The notes beneath the pieces were generated by a model that saw nothing but the letters and a program-made list of their open reading frames with translations, was not told where the DNA came from and made no database searches. Shown piece after piece: positions 8,181-15,160 of a stretch of DNA of 15,184 bases (its first letter is position 1; each line of letters starts with the position of its first letter). Source of the stretch: JAAEQG01 sp023133475 (GTDB lineage: Bacteria > Planctomycetota > Phycisphaerae > UBA1845); the NCBI GenBank assembly GCA_030631415.1, contig DAOVLE010000119.1:1-15184 (forward strand). Direction: 5' to 3'. Both the position numbers and the translations under genes were made by a program.

Positions 8181-9065
8181 TCATCGTGAACCGGATGCGT
8201 GGGAGAGGAATCCCACACTTGATGCAAAAATCGAATCGGTGGGCAATGGGTCTTTGCCGGATTCATCGCCTTCGAGGTCCTGTAGGTTCGCCACGCACAG
8301 CGGGCAGCCCACCACATCCAGGTGAAACTGGGTGTAGCTAAACCACGGATCGTCCAAAACGCCCAACACATAAGAGCCCAGGGTGCTCCGCTTGAGGCAG
8401 GTGAGCCGCCGTTCACGCCAGACCTTGCTTACCGTGACCTCCGCACGATCGTCCTCGGGCAAAGCAACCTCACAGCCTTCCAGGAACTTGCGGAGCTTCT
8501 GGATGGCCCGGAACTTCACCCCCGCCACGACCTTCTGGTCTATCTCCAGCAACTCGCCCACCTGGAGATTGCGCCAGCCGCCGTAGAACAACAACTCGAT
8601 GATCTGCAAATCATCAAAGGCGCCGCGGTCGCGGTATTCGTGGATCAGCTTGCGAAGCACCTCCGCCAGAATGCCTTCCCGAGCCCGCTGTGCCTCGGCT
8701 TGAGCCATGATCCTGCTGGGGGTCTCCCCGGTTCCGGGAACCACCCGGTCCCACCAGTCCTCGCTCTCAGCCGGCACATCGACCAGTGGAAGCTTCTTTT
8801 TGCGCAGCAGGTCGTACAGCTTGTGCCGCAAAATGGTGAACAGGTAAGTCTCCAGCGACTGGGCGGCATCGTAATTGGGCAACGAGGTGACAAAGCCGAC
8901 AAAGGCTTCCTGCACCAGGTCCTCGGCATCGGCGGTGCGGGGCACCCGTGTGCGGGCAAAGGCCAACAATCGCCCGTTGTAACGCTCAATAAGCTGCCGC
9001 CACGCACCCTGGTCGCCGGCACGAATCTGTTCGACCAGGAATTGATCGGCGCTGTCGGGCTCCAT
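8181..9065 (-). CDS. ECF-type RNA polymerase sigma factor with C-terminal zinc-finger-like tail
   Basis: The 294-residue protein is longer than a usual ECF sigma factor (about 170-200). Region 2 spans about residues 14-90 (DAEDLVQEAFVGFVTSLPNYD, then TYLFTILRHKLYDLLRK). Region 4 spans about 135-195 (LQVGELLEIDQKVVAGVKFRAIQKLRKFL), a helix-turn-helix of SigJ/planctomycete style rather than the standard form. The tail about 218-265 reads RRLTCLKRSTLGSYVLGVLDDPW followed by FHLDVVGCPLCVANLQDL, giving H248-x5-C254-x2-C257 plus C223: a zinc-finger-like pattern resembling anti-sigma zinc domains, here fused to the sigma factor. It probably directs a stress or envelope regulon and may self-regulate through the tail (inference). 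It follows the lipoprotein gene by 38 bp and is probably co-transcribed. Start: ATG 9065 with a G-rich stretch upstream. Confidence 0.85.
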   Translation of the reverse strand: MEPDSADQFLVEQIRAGDQGAWRQLIERYNGRLLAFARTRVPRTADAEDLVQEAFVGFVTSLPNYDAAQSLETYLFTILRHKLYDLLRKKKLPLVDVPAESEDWWDRVVPGTGETPSRIMAQAEAQRAREGILAEVLRKLIHEYRDRGAFDDLQIIELLFYGGWRNLQVGELLEIDQKVVAGVKFRAIQKLRKFLEGCEVALPEDDRAEVTVSKVWRERRLTCLKRSTLGSYVLGVLDDPWFSYTQFHLDVVGCPLCVANLQDLEGDESGKDPLPTDSIFASSVGFLSHASGSR

Positions 9066-9103
9066 ACACCAGCCCCCAAGACCATTGTGGCACCAAACCC
9101 GCG

Positions 9104-9619
9104 TCAGCTTGCGGCTGTGGGATTGGGCATGGTGCCGACCCGCTGAGCCAGATCATCGCTGGGATCGTCGTTTTCCTCGAAGACTACGTCCTTCTCCTGG
9201 AAGCTGATCGCGCCGGACTCCTGGACCAGTTCGATGTAGTATCCGTCGACGGAAACCAAAAAGGGGCGGCGCTCACCGGTGCCGTCGGGCCCTGGACCAA
9301 AACGAATGTCAACCCGCGGTGTGCCGTTGATCAGGATGGTTGATTCCTGCACTTCACAAACGTTGCACACCTTCTCGTTGAAGAACTGGACCAGGTTATT
9401 GGTGCCGATGACAACGAAGCTGGTGTCAACGTTGCTGAAATCCCGCACTGAGGTGAACATCGCGTCACTATCGGGGGTGGGATCGCCCCAGACGACCAAC
9501 TCCGCGGGCAAGGCGGGAATCGAGGACCCACCGCCCTGATTACAGCCGATCAACACGCCGCTGATCGGCCCCACCATGCCAACCCAAAACAGGTTAACCC
9601 ACAAATTTCGCCGCGTCAT
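9104..9619 (-). CDS. Putative lipoprotein of unknown function
   Basis: The 171-residue protein starts with MTRRNLWV, a hydrophobic stretch and the lipobox VLIGC (Cys26), then a Gly/Ser linker, so it is probably a lipid-anchored envelope protein. The mature part (EVVWG-like strands, DTSFVVIGTNNLVQFFNEKVCNVCEVQESTILING, VDIRFGPGPDGTGERRPFLVSVDGYYIELV) looks like a small beta-rich domain with a CxxC pair (VCNVCEV) and an acidic C-terminal stretch. No family is recognised. The frame runs up to 9799, but the extra part is translated repeat DNA; the start at 9619 has TAGGAG (9628-9633) eight bases upstream. The sigma factor gene follows 38 bp downstream, so it could be a partner or sensor of that sigma factor (inference from position only). 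Confidence 0.75.
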   Translation of the reverse strand: MTRRNLWVNLFWVGMVGPISGVLIGCNQGGGSSIPALPAELVVWGDPTPDSDAMFTSVRDFSNVDTSFVVIGTNNLVQFFNEKVCNVCEVQESTILINGTPRVDIRFGPGPDGTGERRPFLVSVDGYYIELVQESGAISFQEKDVVFEENDDPSDDLAQRVGTMPNPTAAS

Positions 9620-9662
9620 GTTTGCATCTCCTATAAGTGGTTTTTCCCTTGAGAGCCTCTCT

Positions 9663-9684
9663 GTAGCGCAGGCTTTCAGCCTGC
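9663..9684. repeat. Family E REP-like hairpin
   Basis: GTAG, one C, then a perfect seven-base stem GCAGGCT-TTC-AGCCTGC. It has the GTAG-plus-hairpin layout of elements A and B but an unrelated stem. It lies 43 bp upstream of the lipoprotein ATG. Confidence 0.7.
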
Positions 9685-9687
9685 ATA

Positions 9688-9863
9688 GTAGGGTGGGTGG
9701 AACCTCGCGGAGCGAGGTGGAACCCACCAACCGGTGACGAGTCCAAAGTCCAAAGTCCAAAGTCCAAAGTCCAAGGTCCAAAGTTCCGCTGGTTTCCAAC
9801 TTTGGACTTTGGACCAGGGACTTTGGACTTATTAACCAGTGCGGCGGGTGGAACCCGCCCTAC
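9688..9863. repeat. Composite: element B + heptamer array + half element A
   Basis: Element B (9688-9728, 41 bp) is followed by a heptamer array (9740-9833), five TCCAAAG-type units then inverted CTTTGGA units, and by a right arm of A (9843-9863) ending CCCTAC. The whole begins GTAGGG and ends CCCTAC. Read on the - strand, the TAG of its GTAGGG end is the stop codon of the aminotransferase gene. It fills most of the 9620-9859 gap. Confidence 0.8.
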
Positions 9864-10891
9864 AATTCCTGCGGCACAGTGCGCACCCAGCCGTAAGGAT
9901 CAGACGCGTCGCCAACCTGGATGGCGGTCAGCCGTTTGTATAGCTCGGTGCAGTGTTTGCCCGGCTGACCGTCTTTGCAATACTCCGCCTTGCGGTCGCG
10001 ATAGGTGATCGATCCGATGGGCGTGATGACCGCCGCGGTGCCGCAGCATCCGGCTTCGGCGAAGTCGAATATCTCCTCGACGGGGATCGGCCGGCGTTGA
10101 GGCTTGAGCCCCATCTCCTCAGCCAGTGTAAGCAAGCACATGTTGGTGATCGAAGCCAGGATGGTCGGGCTTTTCGGTGTGATGTAACGCCCGTCCCTGG
10201 TGATTGCGAAGAAGTTGGCAGGCCCTGACTCATCGAGGTACTTCTTTTCCTTGGCGTCGAGGTAGAGGACATCGGCATACCCCTTCTGCTTGGCAGCGAC
10301 GCCGGCCCGCAGGCTGGCTGCATAGTTCCCGCCCACTTTGACATCGCCCACACCCAACGGGGCGGCACGGTCAACCTCCTCCTCGACGATCACGTCCACC
10401 GGTTTGAACCCGGTCTTGAAGTATGGCCCCACCGGCGTGACGAACACGACGAACATATACTCGCCGGCTGGTCTGACGCCCACTTGCTCACCGGACCCGA
10501 TGGTCAGCGGGCGGACGTACAACGAGGCTCCGGTGCCGTAGGGTGGAATGTACTTGCGGTTGGCGTTGATCACCCGAAAGACGGCATCGATGAATAGCTC
10601 TTCGGGCGGCGGCTGCATCAGAATCTTTTCGCAGGATCGGATCATGCGGCGGGCGTTCTCCTCGATGCGAAACACCACCACATTGCCCTTTTTGGTCTCG
10701 TAGGCTTTGAGCCCTTCGAAGCACTCCTGCCCGTAGTGGAGGCAGGTCGCCGCCATGTGCAACGGGAGGGTCTCGTCCGAGGTGAGCACCCCCTCGCCCC
10801 AGGACCCGTTACGCCAAGTGTAACGGATGTTCTGATCGGTCTTGTAATAGCCAAAGGTCAGATTAGGCCAATCCATGTCCGCCTTAGTCAT
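9860..10891 (-). CDS. ilvE: Branched-chain amino acid aminotransferase
   Basis: The 343-residue fold-type IV PLP enzyme catalyses the last step of Leu, Ile and Val synthesis, or the first of their breakdown. The N-terminal LHYGQECFEGLKAYE, the PLP lysine Lys185 in VGDVKVGGNYAAS, YLDESGPANFFAI and the late EAGCCGTAAVITPIG match the BCAT family; the KxGGNY form is the one shared with eukaryotic and many actinobacterial/planctomycete BCATs rather than E. coli IlvE. Length is normal. The frame extends to 11068 through repeat DNA; the start at 10891 is fixed by AAGGAGG five bases upstream. Its TAG stop is supplied by a half element A. It has its own candidate promoter at 10940-10967. Confidence 0.93.
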   Translation of the reverse strand: MTKADMDWPNLTFGYYKTDQNIRYTWRNGSWGEGVLTSDETLPLHMAATCLHYGQECFEGLKAYETKKGNVVVFRIEENARRMIRSCEKILMQPPPEELFIDAVFRVINANRKYIPPYGTGASLYVRPLTIGSGEQVGVRPAGEYMFVVFVTPVGPYFKTGFKPVDVIVEEEVDRAAPLGVGDVKVGGNYAASLRAGVAAKQKGYADVLYLDAKEKKYLDESGPANFFAITRDGRYITPKSPTILASITNMCLLTLAEEMGLKPQRRPIPVEEIFDFAEAGCCGTAAVITPIGSITYRDRKAEYCKDGQPGKHCTELYKRLTAIQVGDASDPYGWVRTVPQEL

Positions 10892-10896
10892 ATGTG

Positions 10897-10903
10897 CCTC
10901 CTT
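10897..10903 (-). promoter_or_regulatory. Strong ribosome-binding site of the aminotransferase gene
   Basis: AAGGAGG on the - strand, five bases before ATG 10891. It decides this start over the longer frame opening at 11068. Confidence 0.85.
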
Positions 10904-10939
10904 AGCAGGAAGTCGTGGAAACTCGATTACTCCAATGCT

Positions 10940-10967
10940 ATTGTAACCGTTTATCAAGCCTTTCCAA
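10940..10967 (-). promoter_or_regulatory. Candidate promoter of the aminotransferase gene
   Basis: On the - strand TTGGAA (10962-10967) and TACAAT (10940-10945) are 16 bases apart, giving a leader of roughly 40 bases. The -35 match is moderate. The composite repeat begins 6 bp upstream of it. Confidence 0.45.
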
Positions 10968-10973
10968 CCATCT

Positions 10974-11105
10974 GTAGGGTGGGTGGAGCTTCGCGGAGCG
11001 AAGCGCAACCCACCGCACCGCCCAATAAGTCCAAAGTCCCTGGTCCAAAGTCCAAAGTCAGAAACCAACGGGACTTTGGACCTTGGACTTTGGACCTTGG
11101 ACTAC
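10974..11105 (+). repeat. Composite: element B + heptamer array, downstream of purQ
   Basis: Element B (10974-11014) leads into AATAAGTCC and a heptamer array (about 11027-11105) of TCCAAAG units, a short non-repeat centre (GAAACCAACGGGA) and CTTTGGA/CCTTGGA units, ending CTAC. It is a nearly identical inverted partner of 11917-12042, on the other side of purQ. It occupies most of the 10892-11127 gap. Confidence 0.85.
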
Positions 11106-11127
11106 GTCAGATACCATTGCCTTGGTG

Positions 11128-11898
11128 CTAACCCCCCAGTGACGCCAGGGCAGTCTTGAAAATGGTCAGCCCATCCGGTTCTCCCTCGACCCGGCGGCGT
11201 GTCCAAAGGGGATGTTGGAACGTCGTGACGAAACGCTCGGGATGGGGCATAAGCCCTAATATCTGCCCGGTGGTGTCGGTCAACCCTGCGATGTCCGCGT
11301 CGCTGCCGTTGGGGTTGTCCGGATACCGGCAGGGCTGACCGCCCGTACCGGCGTATGTAAGGCATACATGGTGGTTATGTATCAGGCTTTGCAGCACCTT
11401 GTCATCGCGGCAGAGCAGGCGGCCTTGGGCATGAGCCACCGGAAGCTCGAGCATGACCCCGGGTGGAAGAAATCGGCACGCGGTGATCCCGCTGCGCAAG
11501 CGAACCCAGCGGGACTCGAAACTACCCGAACGATTATCGGACAATGTCACCACCCGCGAGCCGACTCCGGGGCCGGGCAACAGGCCGGTCTTTACCAGCA
11601 CTTGAAAACCGTTGCAAATGCCCAGAATGAGCTTGCCGCCTTCGAGGAACCGGAGCAGTTCATCTCCGGCGGATTGCATCAACTGGTTGGCCAGGATGGT
11701 GCCGGCGGAAATGTCGTCGCCGTAGCTGAACCCGCCCGGAATCGTCAGAACATCAAACGCACGCAAGAGCGCCGGGTCGTGCATCAACCGTTTGACATGG
11801 ATCGTTTCAGCCTTGGCGCCAGCCAGTTGCCAGGCATAGGCGGTTTCCGCATCGCAGTTGGTTCCGGCGGCACGCAGAATCAAGACGCGAGCAGGCAT
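11128..11898 (-). CDS. purQ: Phosphoribosylformylglycinamidine synthase, glutaminase subunit PurQ
   Basis: The 256-residue class I glutamine amidotransferase releases ammonia from glutamine for the FGAM synthase step of purine synthesis. The nucleophile Cys95 lies in ILGICNGFQ, and His219 and Glu221 in LMPHPERF complete the triad. The N-terminal RAAGTNCDAETAYAW and LTIPGGFSYGDDISAG are PurQ signatures. It lies within the usual size range of the separate PurQ subunit (about 220-260). The start at 11898 agrees with the family N terminus, although its ribosome-binding site is weak. Neither purL nor purS is beside it. Instead it stands alone between two inverted copies of a composite repeat, so it may have moved away from its partners or have been bracketed after the fact. 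Confidence 0.93.
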   Translation of the reverse strand: MPARVLILRAAGTNCDAETAYAWQLAGAKAETIHVKRLMHDPALLRAFDVLTIPGGFSYGDDISAGTILANQLMQSAGDELLRFLEGGKLILGICNGFQVLVKTGLLPGPGVGSRVVTLSDNRSGSFESRWVRLRSGITACRFLPPGVMLELPVAHAQGRLLCRDDKVLQSLIHNHHVCLTYAGTGGQPCRYPDNPNGSDADIAGLTDTTGQILGLMPHPERFVTTFQHPLWTRRRVEGEPDGLTIFKTALASLGG

Positions 11899-11916
11899 GG
11901 CTAATGCTCGTCACTT

Positions 11917-12042
11917 GTAGGGCGGGTCCAAGGTCCAAGGTCCAAAGTCCCGTTGGTTTCTGACTTTGGACTTTGGACCAGGGACTTTGGACTTATTGGG
12001 CGGTGGGTTGCGCTTCGCTCCGCGAAGCTCCACCCACCCTAC
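11917..12042 (-). repeat. Composite: element B + heptamer array, upstream of purQ (inverted copy)
   Basis: Read on the - strand: element B (12042-12002), AATAAGTCC, the TCCAAAG array with the same GAAACCAACGGGA centre, then a truncated A arm ending at 11917. It matches 10974-11105 with few differences. Element B ends 3 bp from the stop codon of the trans-sulfuration gene (12045-12047). Confidence 0.85.
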
Positions 12043-12044
12043 TC

Positions 12045-13235
12045 CTAGCTTTTGATAGCGTTCATGGCCTGATCGAGGTCCGCGATGATGTCCTCCACGC
12101 CCTCGATCCCGACTGACACACGCACCAGCCCATCGGTGATGTTTGCCCGGTGTCGGGCTTCGGCTCCCATGCTCGCGTGGGTCATGCTGGCGGGATGCTG
12201 AATGAGTGACTCGACTCCGCCCAGGCTCACCGCCAGCACGCAGAGCTTCACCGCGTTCATCATGGTCCTGCCGGCCTCCAAACCGCCCCTCAGCTCGAAG
12301 CTGATCATCCCTCCGGGGCCTAGCATTTGTTTGCGGGCGATCTCGTACTGCGGATGGCTCTTCAAACCGGGGAACCGCACCCACTCGACGGCTGAGTGCT
12401 GCTCCAGGAAATCAGCCACCTTCGCGGCATTCTCACAATGCCGCCCCATGCGCAATGCCAACGTCTTGATGCCGCGGTGCACGAGAAAAGACTCGAAAGG
12501 CGGTAGTATCCCGCCCAGTTGGTTAAGGACTTTTCTAAACGCCAAATACTGCTCCTGGTCCTTGGCCACAATCGCCCCGCCGACCACATCGGCATGCCCG
12601 TTGAGAAACTTGGTCAAACTGTGCACCACCACGTCCACACCCCAGCGGAACGGTTGCTGGAGGATCGGGCTCATGAAGGTGTTGTCAATCACGACCTTGG
12701 CTCCATGGCGATGGGCCAAAGCACTGACCGCCTCAAGGTCGCAAATCACCAGCGTCGGATTGCCCGGGGTCTCGACATAGATGACCTTCGTATTGGGTCG
12801 GATAGCCTCTTCAATAGCGGACAGGTTCGACGAGTCCACCAGCGTGCAGTCGATACCGTAGCGAGGCAGGATGGTCTCGACCAACGTGCAGGTGGGGCCG
12901 TAGACCGCGTCGGAACACACCAGATGATCGCCGGCCTGCAACAGGGTGGCAAAGGTCGTGTGGATGGCTGCCATCCCGCTACCGCAGGCCAACCCGCCAT
13001 AGCCACCCTCCAATGCGGCGAGGCTCTTTTCCAAAGCCACCACCGTGGGATTGCCCATCCGCGAGTAAATGTAACCCTGACACTCACCGGAGAACAATGC
13101 CGCACCCTGCTCGGCACTGTCAAAGGCAAAGGTGGAGGTCTGATAGATCGGCGGAACAACCGCCAGGTATTCGTTCTCCTCGATACCGGCATGAATGACC
13201 AATGATTCGAGAGACATCTTGTCGTGTTTTTTCAT
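12045..13235 (-). CDS. Cys/Met metabolism PLP-dependent enzyme (cystathionine gamma-synthase/lyase family)
   Basis: The 396-residue fold-type I PLP enzyme has the family's full length. PLP-binding features are Y57 and R59 in YIYSRMGNPT, ACGSGMAAI (83-91), D184 in VVIDNTF and the Schiff-base Lys209 in HSLTKFLNGHADVVGG. The C-terminal block SLGGVESLIQHPASMTHA is also typical. The family includes cystathionine gamma-synthase, cystathionine gamma-lyase and methionine gamma-lyase. The position held by a special cysteine in methionine gamma-lyase (YGCT) is proline here (YGPT), which argues against that activity but does not choose between the other two. The start at 13235 has only an A/G-rich stretch upstream; a start at 13217 (MSLESL) is possible. 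It lies 80 bp behind fumarase beta and may share its transcript. Confidence 0.9.
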   Translation of the reverse strand: MKKHDKMSLESLVIHAGIEENEYLAVVPPIYQTSTFAFDSAEQGAALFSGECQGYIYSRMGNPTVVALEKSLAALEGGYGGLACGSGMAAIHTTFATLLQAGDHLVCSDAVYGPTCTLVETILPRYGIDCTLVDSSNLSAIEEAIRPNTKVIYVETPGNPTLVICDLEAVSALAHRHGAKVVIDNTFMSPILQQPFRWGVDVVVHSLTKFLNGHADVVGGAIVAKDQEQYLAFRKVLNQLGGILPPFESFLVHRGIKTLALRMGRHCENAAKVADFLEQHSAVEWVRFPGLKSHPQYEIARKQMLGPGGMISFELRGGLEAGRTMMNAVKLCVLAVSLGGVESLIQHPASMTHASMGAEARHRANITDGLVRVSVGIEGVEDIIADLDQAMNAIKS

Positions 13236-13267
13236 CTTTCTTTCTCTTGTTTGGGGTTATCAACGAA

Positions 13268-13303
13268 CGGGTGCCCCATCGCTAAAACGATGGGCCACCC
13301 GCC
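13268..13303. repeat. Family C hairpin
   Basis: CGGGTG, CCCATCG, a CTAAAA loop and CGATGGG, then CCACCCG: a long near-perfect stem between fumarase beta (stop at 13316) and the trans-sulfuration gene. A degenerate copy lies at 15125-15160. It lacks a GTAG foot. It could attenuate or terminate transcription (inference). Confidence 0.75.
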
Positions 13304-13315
13304 AACTCCAACGGA

Positions 13316-13933
13316 CTAACCAGCCAACAATTGCTTGAGTTTCTGTTCGGATTCGCGTTGAACCTTCTCGTGCAGGCTTTGGTTGTGAGAGTCCATGGTG
13401 ACCACGCAGGGGAAGTCTTCGACGCGGATTTTCCAGAAGGCTTCGGGCACTCCGAAGTCGAGCTTGTAAACGTCCACGACTTCCTTGCAGCTTTCGGCGA
13501 TCAGGGTGGCTGCCCCGCCGATGGCGTGCAGGTATACCGCCCCGTGCTCTTTGCATCCTTTGAGGGTTTTGTCGCGCATTCCGCCCTTGCCGATGACCGC
13601 ACGAATACCGAAGTGGCCCATGACGTCAGCCTGATACGGCTCCTCGCGGATGCTGGTGGTGGGGCCGGCAGCGACGAACTCGTACTTGCCGTCGTCCCGC
13701 TTGCGCACCACCGGGCCGCAATGATAAATCACCGACCCGGCAAGTTCCTTCTTGAGCACCTCGTAGAACTCCTTCTCCGAGTCCGGGCAGGAGCCTTTGA
13801 CGAAGTTCTCGATCATGTATTTGTGGGCTGTGTCGCGCCCGGTGAAAATCACCCCGCTCAGTAGGACCTGGTCGCCGACCTTCAGGGCGCGAACCTGCTC
13901 TTCACTGATGGGAACCGTGAGCTTGGTAGCCAT
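13316..13933 (-). CDS. Class I fumarate hydratase, beta subunit (C-terminal domain)
   Basis: This 205-residue protein is the small half of a two-subunit iron-sulfur fumarase. Landmarks are LLSGVIFTGRDTAHK (25-38), YHCGPVV (70-76), AAGPTTSIREE, VIGKGGM, GAVYLHAIGGAA and the C-terminal VVTMDSHNQSLHEKV. The fumarase/L-tartrate dehydratase family shares this domain; the alpha subunit upstream favours fumarase (malate/fumarate step of the TCA cycle), though tartrate dehydratase cannot be fully excluded. Start 13933 has GGAGG nine bases upstream. It is separated from the alpha gene by 182 bp filled by three copies of element B, unusually far for two subunits of one enzyme. Confidence 0.92.
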   Translation of the reverse strand: MATKLTVPISEEQVRALKVGDQVLLSGVIFTGRDTAHKYMIENFVKGSCPDSEKEFYEVLKKELAGSVIYHCGPVVRKRDDGKYEFVAAGPTTSIREEPYQADVMGHFGIRAVIGKGGMRDKTLKGCKEHGAVYLHAIGGAATLIAESCKEVVDVYKLDFGVPEAFWKIRVEDFPCVVTMDSHNQSLHEKVQRESEQKLKQLLAG

Positions 13934-13969
13934 GCCTGTATTCCTCCCGTGTGAAAATGCTTGCTTTCT

Positions 13970-14119
13970 GTAGGGTGGGTGGAGCCTCGCGGAGCGAGGC
14001 GCAACCCACCGGATCAGTTGGTGGGTTCCGCCTCGCTCCGCAAGGTTACATCCACCCTACATCATTCCTGGACAGGTTGGTGGGTTCCACCTCGCTCCGC
14101 GAGGTTGCACCCACCCTAC
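13970..14119. repeat. Three copies of REP-like element B between fumarase subunit genes
   Basis: One forward copy (13970-14010) and two reversed copies (14020-14060, 14079-14119), each exactly 41 bp and bounded by GTAGGGTGG / CCACCCTAC. The inner stem changes in a paired way (CCTCGC/GCGAGG here, CTTCGC/GCGAAG in the copies around purQ). The last copy supplies the TAG stop (14116-14118) of fumarase alpha. Confidence 0.88.
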
Positions 14120-14991
14120 GGGGCTTCGATGGTCATCTTGCCGTCTTTGATGGTCATGATCTTGCGGCGGTCTGCCCAGCACATGTAGGCAACCGATACG
14201 AAGAACGAAGCCGGAACCCGATGCAGGGTGGCCAGCTTGACCCCGAATACCGTGGTCTTCCCGCCGAAGCCCATTGGGCCTATCCCCAATTCGTTAATCT
14301 CGCGGTGCAGTTGTTTTTCCATGGCGTCCAGTTCGGGGTCGGGGTTGGTGTCGGTGACCGGGCGGAACAATTGTTCCTTGGCTTTTATCATGCTGGAACC
14401 CCGATCGCCGCCGATCCCGACACCCAGGATACCCGGTGCACATCCCAAACCTTGAGCCTTGAAGGCTGCGTCCAGAACAGCCTTGCGCACCCCCTGGATG
14501 TCGCGCGAGGCGGGGAACTCGGGCGAGGGCACACTGTACTGGCACCCGCAATTCTCCGACCCGCCACCCTTGAGCATCAGGCTGATCTTGAGATACTCCT
14601 GCTCCCACTCCTCGAAATGCACCACGGGGAAGTCGATCCCGCTATTGTCCCCGGAATTCTTTCCGGACAGGGCATCCACGGCATTGGGGCGCAGGTAGGC
14701 ACACTCGGTGGCAATTCGCAGGGCGTTGCCGATCTGGTCGCGCAAGCTCTGCTGCGAGCAGCTCTTGGGATACCAGACATAGAAGATCGGCGTCCCGGTG
14801 TCCTGGCAAATGGGTCGGCCGGTCTCGCGGGACATCGCCACGTTCTCCAGGACGGTTTTCATAGCCCCCTGGGCGGCGGAGCCTGCCTGTTCTTGTTCAC
14901 AGGCATCGACCAATGCCTTCTCAACGTCAGGCGACAGGTCGGTCGAAGCCGACTTGATCAGTTCGACCAGATACTCGGTGATGTCTTGCAT
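14116..14991 (-). CDS. Class I fumarate hydratase, alpha subunit (N-terminal domain)
   Basis: This 291-residue protein is the large, cluster-binding half of two-subunit fumarase. RPICQDTGTPIF contains Cys62, LMLKGGGSENCGC contains Cys148 and Cys150, and GLGCAPGILGVGIGGDRG contains Cys184; Cys62, one of the pair and Cys184 are the likely ligands of the 4Fe-4S cluster that binds the substrate. Length matches stand-alone alpha subunits. Start 14991 has GAGGG about seven bases upstream and a promoter at 15044-15071. It is the first gene of a likely fum alpha-beta transcript that could continue into the trans-sulfuration gene. Its stop codon lies inside the outermost element B. Confidence 0.93.
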   Translation of the reverse strand: MQDITEYLVELIKSASTDLSPDVEKALVDACEQEQAGSAAQGAMKTVLENVAMSRETGRPICQDTGTPIFYVWYPKSCSQQSLRDQIGNALRIATECAYLRPNAVDALSGKNSGDNSGIDFPVVHFEEWEQEYLKISLMLKGGGSENCGCQYSVPSPEFPASRDIQGVRKAVLDAAFKAQGLGCAPGILGVGIGGDRGSSMIKAKEQLFRPVTDTNPDPELDAMEKQLHREINELGIGPMGFGGKTTVFGVKLATLHRVPASFFVSVAYMCWADRRKIMTIKDGKMTIEAP

Positions 14992-15043
14992 GAGGAACCC
15001 TCACATGCAGAGGTTTACAACATAAAATCTTCCCAAGCCCGCT

Positions 15044-15071
15044 ATTATGCCCTTACGGAAGAACAGGTCAA
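15044..15071 (-). promoter_or_regulatory. Sigma70-type promoter of the fumarase genes
   Basis: On the - strand TTGACC (15066-15071) and CATAAT (15044-15049) are 16 bases apart, each one base from consensus. The transcript should start near 15037, 46 bases before the ATG. A half element A begins 15 bp upstream of the -35 box. Confidence 0.6.
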
Positions 15072-15085
15072 CCGGGACGGCAAAT

Positions 15086-15160
15086 GTAGGGCGGGTTTGG
15101 GTGTGGCCATATTTTGTGGCATCAGGCGGGTGGCCCATCGCTTTAGCGGTGGGGGACGCG
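15086..15160. repeat. Truncated element A arm and degenerate family C hairpin
   Basis: GTAGGGCGGGTTT at 15086-15098 is the foot and first half of an A arm. From 15125 GGCGGGTGGCCCATCGC, a short loop and GCGGTGGGGG form a worn copy of the hairpin at 13268-13303. No gene is visible from 14992 to the window end. Confidence 0.6.

Noticed and set aside
8322..9146. 274-residue + strand frame
   Set aside because: It is antisense to the sigma factor gene, which has recognisable region 2 and region 4 motifs.
9740..9833. CRISPR-like array
   Set aside because: Units are 7 bp without spacers and one half is inverted; no cas genes are near.
10892..11068. N-terminal extension of the aminotransferase frame
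   Set aside because: It translates the heptamer and B repeats (DFGLWTRDFGL), and AAGGAGG marks the ATG at 10891.
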